A stretch of DNA of 10,908 nt from assembly GCA_035254305.1 (NCBI GenBank), contig DATFAS010000240.1, positions 1-10,908 of the forward strand, in the 5' to 3' direction. Position 1 is the stretch's first letter. Every line of letters begins with the position of its first letter. This DNA is from DATFAS01 sp035254305. Lineage in GTDB: Bacteria > Bacillota > Bacilli > Aneurinibacillales > RAOX-1. The position numbers and the translations under genes are program-made. Below the pieces are notes generated by a model. That model searched no databases. It saw only the letters and a list, made by a program, of their open reading frames with translations, and was not told the DNA's origin. Shown one piece after another: positions 8,141 to 10,908 of this stretch.

Positions 8141-8960
8141 ACCATTTTCCCGTGTCATCACCATCACTAGTGGCAAAGGAGGGGTGGGTAAAACTAGCTT
8201 TACACTCAACTTCGCCCTTGGACTTAAAAAAAGAGGGAAGAAGGTTGTCATTCTAGACATGGATCTAACGACAGCCAATATCAATATTCTAATGGGAATG
8301 ACCCCCAAGAATAGTCTATTAGATGTCTTGTATCAACGAAAGACTATTCAAGAAATTCTTGAAGTAGGCACAGAGGGAATCGAATATATATGTGGAGAAT
8401 TAGACATTAAGGATCTCTTAGAACTAGATGAATCGAAGCTTTCTTACTTCTGGAGTCAGATTCAAGAATTACAAACCTATGCAGACTTTATCCTCATCGA
8501 TACGGGTGCAGGAATAACGAAGGAACTCATTAATTTTATTCAAGCTTCCGATGAGACCATACTGGTAACTACACCGGAGCCGACATCGATCGCTGACTCT
8601 TATACGGTCCTGAAGACTGTACGAGGTATAACCCAGGAAATATCGACCTTTCGTTTGGTAGTTAACCGCGTGCAATCTTTCCGTGAAGGTGCCGAAACCT
8701 TTAAAACATTGCAGAATGTGAGTAAGAAATTCCTGGATGTGGAACTACTCACACTTGGCTATATTATGGAGGATTCCCATGTACGTCAATCGATAAAATC
8801 ACAAAAGCCCTTTTTTGTTTCTTTTCCTCATTGTGAAGCAGCAAAAGGGATTAGTCAGATTGTAGGTGCCTACCTCCCAGATGCCAGAAGTAGAAGATCT
8901 AACTCAAATTCGGGTATTAGAGGATTCTTTGAAAAGATATTAACCTTTGGGAAGTCTTAA
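8082..8960 (+). CDS. flhG: MinD-like ATPase FlhG (YlxH), flagellar number regulator
   Basis: FlhG is a membrane-associated ATPase of the MinD/ParA type that limits flagellar number and activates FlhF. From ATG 8082 it has 292 residues. The N-terminal DQASSLR matches the DQAxxLR motif through which FlhG stimulates the FlhF GTPase. The deviant Walker A GKGGVGKT is at 31-38, the DMDLTTANINILMG segment at 59-72, and the Walker B/switch FILIDTGAG at 136-144. The C-terminal IRGFFEKILTF (279-289) looks like a MinD-type amphipathic membrane-targeting helix, which is inference. ATG 8070 is an alternative start, but AGGAG at 8065-8069 touches it and cannot serve it well. ATG 8082 lies 12 bases away, slightly long, and begins at the family motif. 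The gene starts inside flhF. Confidence 0.95.
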   Translation: MDQASSLREYMHQFNLQQSKPFSRVITITSGKGGVGKTSFTLNFALGLKKRGKKVVILDMDLTTANINILMGMTPKNSLLDVLYQRKTIQEILEVGTEGIEYICGELDIKDLLELDESKLSYFWSQIQELQTYADFILIDTGAGITKELINFIQASDETILVTTPEPTSIADSYTVLKTVRGITQEISTFRLVVNRVQSFREGAETFKTLQNVSKKFLDVELLTLGYIMEDSHVRQSIKSQKPFFVSFPHCEAAKGISQIVGAYLPDARSRRSNSNSGIRGFFEKILTFGKS

Positions 8961-8963
8961 GTA

Positions 8964-8970
8964 AAGAAGG
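8964..8970 (+). promoter_or_regulatory. Ribosome binding site that fixes the start of the small membrane protein gene
   Basis: AAGAAGG lies 8 bases before the GTG at 8979. A GTG at 8970 is in the same frame, but it overlaps this site and so is an unlikely start. Confidence 0.65.
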
Positions 8971-8978
8971 TGTATCCT

Positions 8979-9341
8979 GTGACAAGTGGATGGATCAATC
9001 TAGGGTTAGGTTTAATCGCCTTTTTCCTTACATTTTATTTCTCTTGGTTCAATAATACTTGGCAAATCACAATGTTCCGAGCAGGGATAGGTTTTATTGT
9101 TTTCTTTCTTTTCGGCTATCTTTTGCGATTTACTCTATCTACGATTACCTCTATGAACCATGGTGCGAAGCAAATTGCACCGGCAAAAGAAATAGAATTG
9201 GAAAAGCCATTGGAGGAGATGGGAGATGAGGAAGAGGGAGGCTTCCAAGCGCTTCCGATCGCGTCTCTTCACCAGAATTTAGACTCGCAATCATTCGTAG
9301 ATACCATTCGGACATGGACCAAAGAGGACCGGGAGGGGTAA
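8979..9341 (+). CDS. Unrecognised small protein with two membrane helices, between flhG and sigD
   Basis: I do not recognise this family. From GTG 8979 it has 120 residues: two hydrophobic helices at about residues 6-24 and 30-54 joined by a very short turn (WFNNTW), the polar RFTLSTITSMNHGAKQ segment, a strongly acidic stretch at about 74-92, and a C-terminal region ending in DTIRTWTKEDREG. The helix hairpin with a charged tail suggests a membrane protein with most of its mass in the cytoplasm. It begins 18 bases after flhG and ends 6 bases before sigD, whose ribosome binding site overlaps its last codons, so it is surely co-transcribed. In B. subtilis this position holds the cheB-cheA-cheW-cheC-cheD block, none of which it resembles. 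It is also not SwrB, which follows sigD there and has one membrane helix. A part in flagellar assembly or SigD control would be guilt by association only. Confidence 0.8.
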   Translation: MTSGWINLGLGLIAFFLTFYFSWFNNTWQITMFRAGIGFIVFFLFGYLLRFTLSTITSMNHGAKQIAPAKEIELEKPLEEMGDEEEGGFQALPIASLHQNLDSQSFVDTIRTWTKEDREG

Positions 9342-9347
9342 TTTTAA

Positions 9348-10154
9348 GTGAAGCCAAGTGTGAATATGGGTGACATCCCGAATCTTACTTTATGGAAAGC
9401 CTACCGTGAGAAAAAAGATTCGATTTCCCTAGAACTCCTTGTTAAACGATATATGCATCTAGTGAGTCAAGTAGCCAATCGCCTCAGTATGAGTATCCCC
9501 CAACGTTCCATTTCTAGGGATGATTTAATTGGTATGGGGTCCATCGGTCTATTGGAAGCCATTCAACATTTTGATTATACATTGGGCTATCAATTCGAAA
9601 CATACGGGTTATGGAGAATTAAAGGGGCTATGCTTGATGGTATTCGTCAATTGGACTGGATTCCTCGCAGCTTCAGGGACCGAGCCAAAAAGCTCAATCA
9701 GTCTTTCGCAGAACTGGAACATAAATTGTTAAGAACACCTACGGTTGAGGAACTGAGTCAGCATATGGGTTGGCCCGTCGAAGAGGTAGAATATATCTTA
9801 ACGACACAATCACTTACGACTTTATTATCTCTTCAAGAACCAACGAATTCGGGGGAAGAGGATGGAAAGACTCAAGTGCTTCTAGATCAAATTCCTGATA
9901 TGGACACTTTAAACCACTCACGGCAGTTAGAAGCCGATGAATTTAAACAACTTCTAGCTCGATGTATCGATGCGCTACCAGAGAAGGAGAAGCTGGTGAT
10001 CTCATTATTTTACTATGAAGAACTTACACAGGTTGAAATTGCCGAGGTGATGGGCCTGAGTAAAGGAAGGATCTCACAACTTCATTCTACAGCCATCGCC
10101 CATTTGCGCCGGGCTTTCGAGGCTAGGGGTTTAACGTTTGATCTATTTCGTTGA
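9348..10154 (+). CDS. sigD: Flagellar sigma factor SigD / FliA (sigma-28)
   Basis: This RNA polymerase sigma factor directs late flagellar genes such as flagellin, and in Bacillus also autolysins. The 268-residue product has region 2 at about 31-105, including DDLIGMGSIGLLEAIQHFD and YQFETYGLWRIKGAMLDGIR, the typical WIPRS that opens region 3, a region-3 helix with TVEELSQHMGW, and region 4 at about 200-257 with the helix-turn-helix LTQVEIAEVMGLSKGRISQL. There is no region 1.1, as usual for sigma-28. B. subtilis SigD has 254 residues. The start is GTG 9348, 9 bases after GGGAGGGG at 9331-9338; ATG 9366 in the same frame lacks such a site. In B. subtilis SigD is held by FlgM until hook completion; FlgM is not encoded here. 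The gene ends the tightly packed operon. Confidence 0.96.
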   Translation: MKPSVNMGDIPNLTLWKAYREKKDSISLELLVKRYMHLVSQVANRLSMSIPQRSISRDDLIGMGSIGLLEAIQHFDYTLGYQFETYGLWRIKGAMLDGIRQLDWIPRSFRDRAKKLNQSFAELEHKLLRTPTVEELSQHMGWPVEEVEYILTTQSLTTLLSLQEPTNSGEEDGKTQVLLDQIPDMDTLNHSRQLEADEFKQLLARCIDALPEKEKLVISLFYYEELTQVEIAEVMGLSKGRISQLHSTAIAHLRRAFEARGLTFDLFR

Positions 10155-10178
10155 CAAATTTTGATAAAATGTAACAAT
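10138..10178 (+). promoter_or_regulatory. Probable sigma-A-type promoter across the sigD stop codon
   Basis: TGATAAAAT at 10162-10170 reads as an extended -10 element (TG, one base, then TAAAAT, five of six matches to TATAAT). A perfect TTGACA lies at 10151-10156, overlapping the sigD stop, but it is only 8 bases from that -10. Used as a -35 it would need the weaker AACAAT at 10173-10178 (four of six) with a 16-base spacer. Either reading would start RNA just upstream of the genes at 10212 and 10253. I see no sigma-28 promoter pattern (TAAA, about 15 bases, GCCGATAT) here. This is from inspection only. Confidence 0.4.
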
Positions 10179-10211
10179 GAACATAAGTAGAAAGTCTAAT
10201 AGGGAATAGTT

Positions 10212-10256
10212 ATGATTCAGAGTAGTTTAGGCAATATGTTTGACATGGGGGCATGA
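10212..10256 (+). CDS. Possible 14-codon leader ORF overlapping the next start as ATGA
   Basis: An ATG at 10212, 6 bases after AGGGA at 10201-10205, opens a 14-codon frame (MIQSSLGNMFDMGA) whose TGA at 10254-10256 overlaps the ATG at 10253 as ATGA. That is the classic arrangement for translational coupling. Both this frame and the next gene (counted from ATG 10259) begin M-I-Q, from a shared 9-bp repeat. It may be a real upstream ORF, or a chance frame in a 98-base gap; nothing in its peptide indicates a function. Confidence 0.25.
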   Translation: MIQSSLGNMFDMGA

Positions 10257-10267
10257 TCATGATTCAG
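10212..10267 (+). repeat. 9-bp direct repeat ATGATTCAG spanning the start region
   Basis: ATGATTCAG occurs at 10212-10220 and again at 10259-10267, 47 bases apart. Each copy contains an ATG usable as a start. It could be a relic of a small local duplication or coincidence. Confidence 0.4.
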
Positions 10268-10570
10268 GAAGAATCAATGGCTAGCAGTAACAAAGGACGT
10301 GTCTATGATTTCATGGAACACCGAAAGAAAAGGCCTTACTTCACTAAACCAGTCTCTATTCATATTGGTGATCCTCTGAATGAAACCTATCAGCTCGCTC
10401 GAAATATTGTCTATAACGGAAAGCAAATTCTTGGGGTGAACAAGCAATCAGAGCCTACTGTCATTCTTCTTGTAGAGGCTATTATTGAAAACGGGGAACT
10501 AAAGAATGTACGAATGATTCCAAACCGGCTAATGGAGGAAGTGAAAGGGGTATTCTTACAGAACGTATAG
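10253..10570 (+). CDS. Unrecognised small soluble protein downstream of sigD
   Basis: I do not recognise this family. The longest version has 105 residues. It has a basic N-terminal part (about residues 13-31, with NKGRVYDFMEHRKKRPYFTK) followed by a mixed alpha/beta region with short hydrophobic strands (ILGV, TVILLVEAII) and a C-terminal RLMEEVKGVFLQNV helix. There is no signal peptide, membrane helix or cysteine. Starts are ambiguous: ATG 10253 overlaps the leader ORF, ATG 10259 lies 7 bases after GGGGG at 10247-10251, and ATG 10277 lies 5 bases after AGGAAG at 10266-10271. The conserved core probably begins after the last, so all three remain open. It lies 98 bases after sigD behind a probable promoter of its own, so its link to motility is only by position. 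It is not SwrB, which follows sigD in B. subtilis and is membrane-anchored. Confidence 0.7.
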   Translation: MIMIQEESMASSNKGRVYDFMEHRKKRPYFTKPVSIHIGDPLNETYQLARNIVYNGKQILGVNKQSEPTVILLVEAIIENGELKNVRMIPNRLMEEVKGVFLQNV

Positions 10571-10588
10571 ATATATTTCTATGCGTTC
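10561..10588. terminator. Hairpin at the end of the 10253 gene; weak, perhaps two-way terminator
   Basis: GAACGTATAG (10561-10570) pairs with CTATGCGTTC (10579-10588) over ten positions with one G-T wobble, around an 8-base A/T loop. The left arm contains the gene's own stop codon. No T-run follows on either strand, so it lacks the hallmark of an intrinsic terminator. Its place between two convergent genes 47 bases apart is where a terminator would be expected. Confidence 0.4.
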
Positions 10589-10617
10589 TCGTTGCTGATC
10601 CTTGAATTCTTAGGCCC

Positions 10618-10881
10618 TTAGTGTCGAGGATTATTCTCCACTGTCATCGTGGCTAGGGCAATTTCCCTTATGATATCGTGTTGAAGCTGAGTGTCATGGA
10701 AAAAGGCTTTAACGAGAACCTCACCTTGGTCACTAGATACATATTTTGGAGTGAGTTTATTCAGTGTCAATGCCAGGATATCCAATTCACACTTCTCACA
10801 GCTGCATTTAAAGGTATGGTTTTTCTTAAATTCGTCAAAAGCATGGATGACAATTGATTCCATTGCATTAATTAATTTCAT
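10618..10881 (-). CDS. comFB: ComFB-family protein (late competence / cyclic dinucleotide receptor family)
   Basis: The 87-residue product matches ComFB of B. subtilis (about 98 residues): MESIV near the start, a CSCEKC cluster (Cys 26, 28, 31), and the diagnostic LDILALTLNKLTPKYV at 33-48. In Bacillus comFB lies in the comF operon, and loss has little effect on DNA uptake. Recent work, as I recall, describes ComFB proteins as receptors for c-di-GMP and c-di-AMP and links them to motility. The three cysteines could bind metal, though a fourth ligand is not obvious. A good ribosome binding site (AGAGGG, 9 bases before the ATG on the minus strand) supports the start. It stands convergent to the flagellar operon with no comFA or comFC in view, so it is not in a comF operon at this end. 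Its promoter lies at or beyond the window edge. Confidence 0.88.
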   Translation of the reverse strand: MKLINAMESIVIHAFDEFKKNHTFKCSCEKCELDILALTLNKLTPKYVSSDQGEVLVKAFFHDTQLQHDIIREIALATMTVENNPRH

Positions 10882-10908
10882 TGTTAATCACCCTCTACAT
10901 AAAAAACT

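Noticed and set aside
10177..10209. 10-codon frame beginning ATG AAC ATA before the leader ORF
   Set aside because: No ribosome binding site and no overlap with the next gene.
60..10900. Mobile elements, CRISPR arrays, tRNA or rRNA genes, riboswitches
   Set aside because: The window is almost fully covered by intact genes; the only gaps over 40 bases (1297-1337, 10155-10252, 10571-10617) are too short or lack the repeats or folds needed.

Overview
The window is a flagellar type III export and assembly operon of a Gram-positive, Bacillales-type bacterium (Bacillota). The evidence is the low-to-moderate G+C content, strong AGGAGG-type ribosome binding sites, TTG/GTG starts, a FliO with a cleavable signal peptide, the order fliO-fliP-fliQ-fliR-flhB-flhA-flhF-flhG, a sigD/fliA-type sigma gene at the end of the cluster, and a ComFB of the Bacillus type. 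I cannot name the genus; the layout differs clearly from Bacillus subtilis.

Layout. Positions 1-1296 hold the end of an upstream flagellar cluster: fliJ, which lacks probably only its start codon, and ylxF (a MotE/MgtE-N-like protein). Positions 1338-6860 hold the export gate fliO, fliP, fliQ, fliR, flhB and flhA, tightly packed, with a 4-base overlap between flhB and flhA. Positions 6857-8960 hold flhF and flhG, the SRP-type GTPase and MinD-type ATPase pair that control flagellar number and placement. Then come an unrecognised two-helix membrane protein (8979-9341) and sigD (9348-10154). After sigD, a probable sigma-A-type promoter precedes a possible 14-codon leader ORF and an unrecognised soluble protein (10253-10570). 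comFB lies convergently at 10618-10881 on the minus strand.

How the genes work together. FliP, FliQ, FliR, FlhB and FlhA form the membrane export gate, with FliO helping FliP assemble. FliJ is the stalk/escort subunit of the export ATPase. FlhF and FlhG set where and how many flagella form. SigD switches on late genes such as flagellin once the hook-basal body is built. All plus-strand genes up to sigD are within about 40 bases of each other or overlap, and I see no terminator between them, so one long transcript is likely.

Main points of interest. Compared with the B. subtilis fla/che operon as I recall it, two whole blocks are absent: fliK-flgD-flgE-fliL-fliM-fliY-cheY between ylxF and fliO, and cheB-cheA-cheW-cheC-cheD between flhG and sigD. 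Every switch and chemotaxis gene is therefore missing from this locus, while the export core is intact. An uncharacterised two-helix protein sits at the second junction. The FlhF-activating N-terminal segment of FlhG is encoded in the same DNA as the tail of FlhF. A ComFB-family protein, a family recently linked to cyclic dinucleotide binding, adjoins the operon. I do not see a clearly new defence, mobile or RNA system, and no CRISPR array, tRNA, rRNA or insertion sequence.
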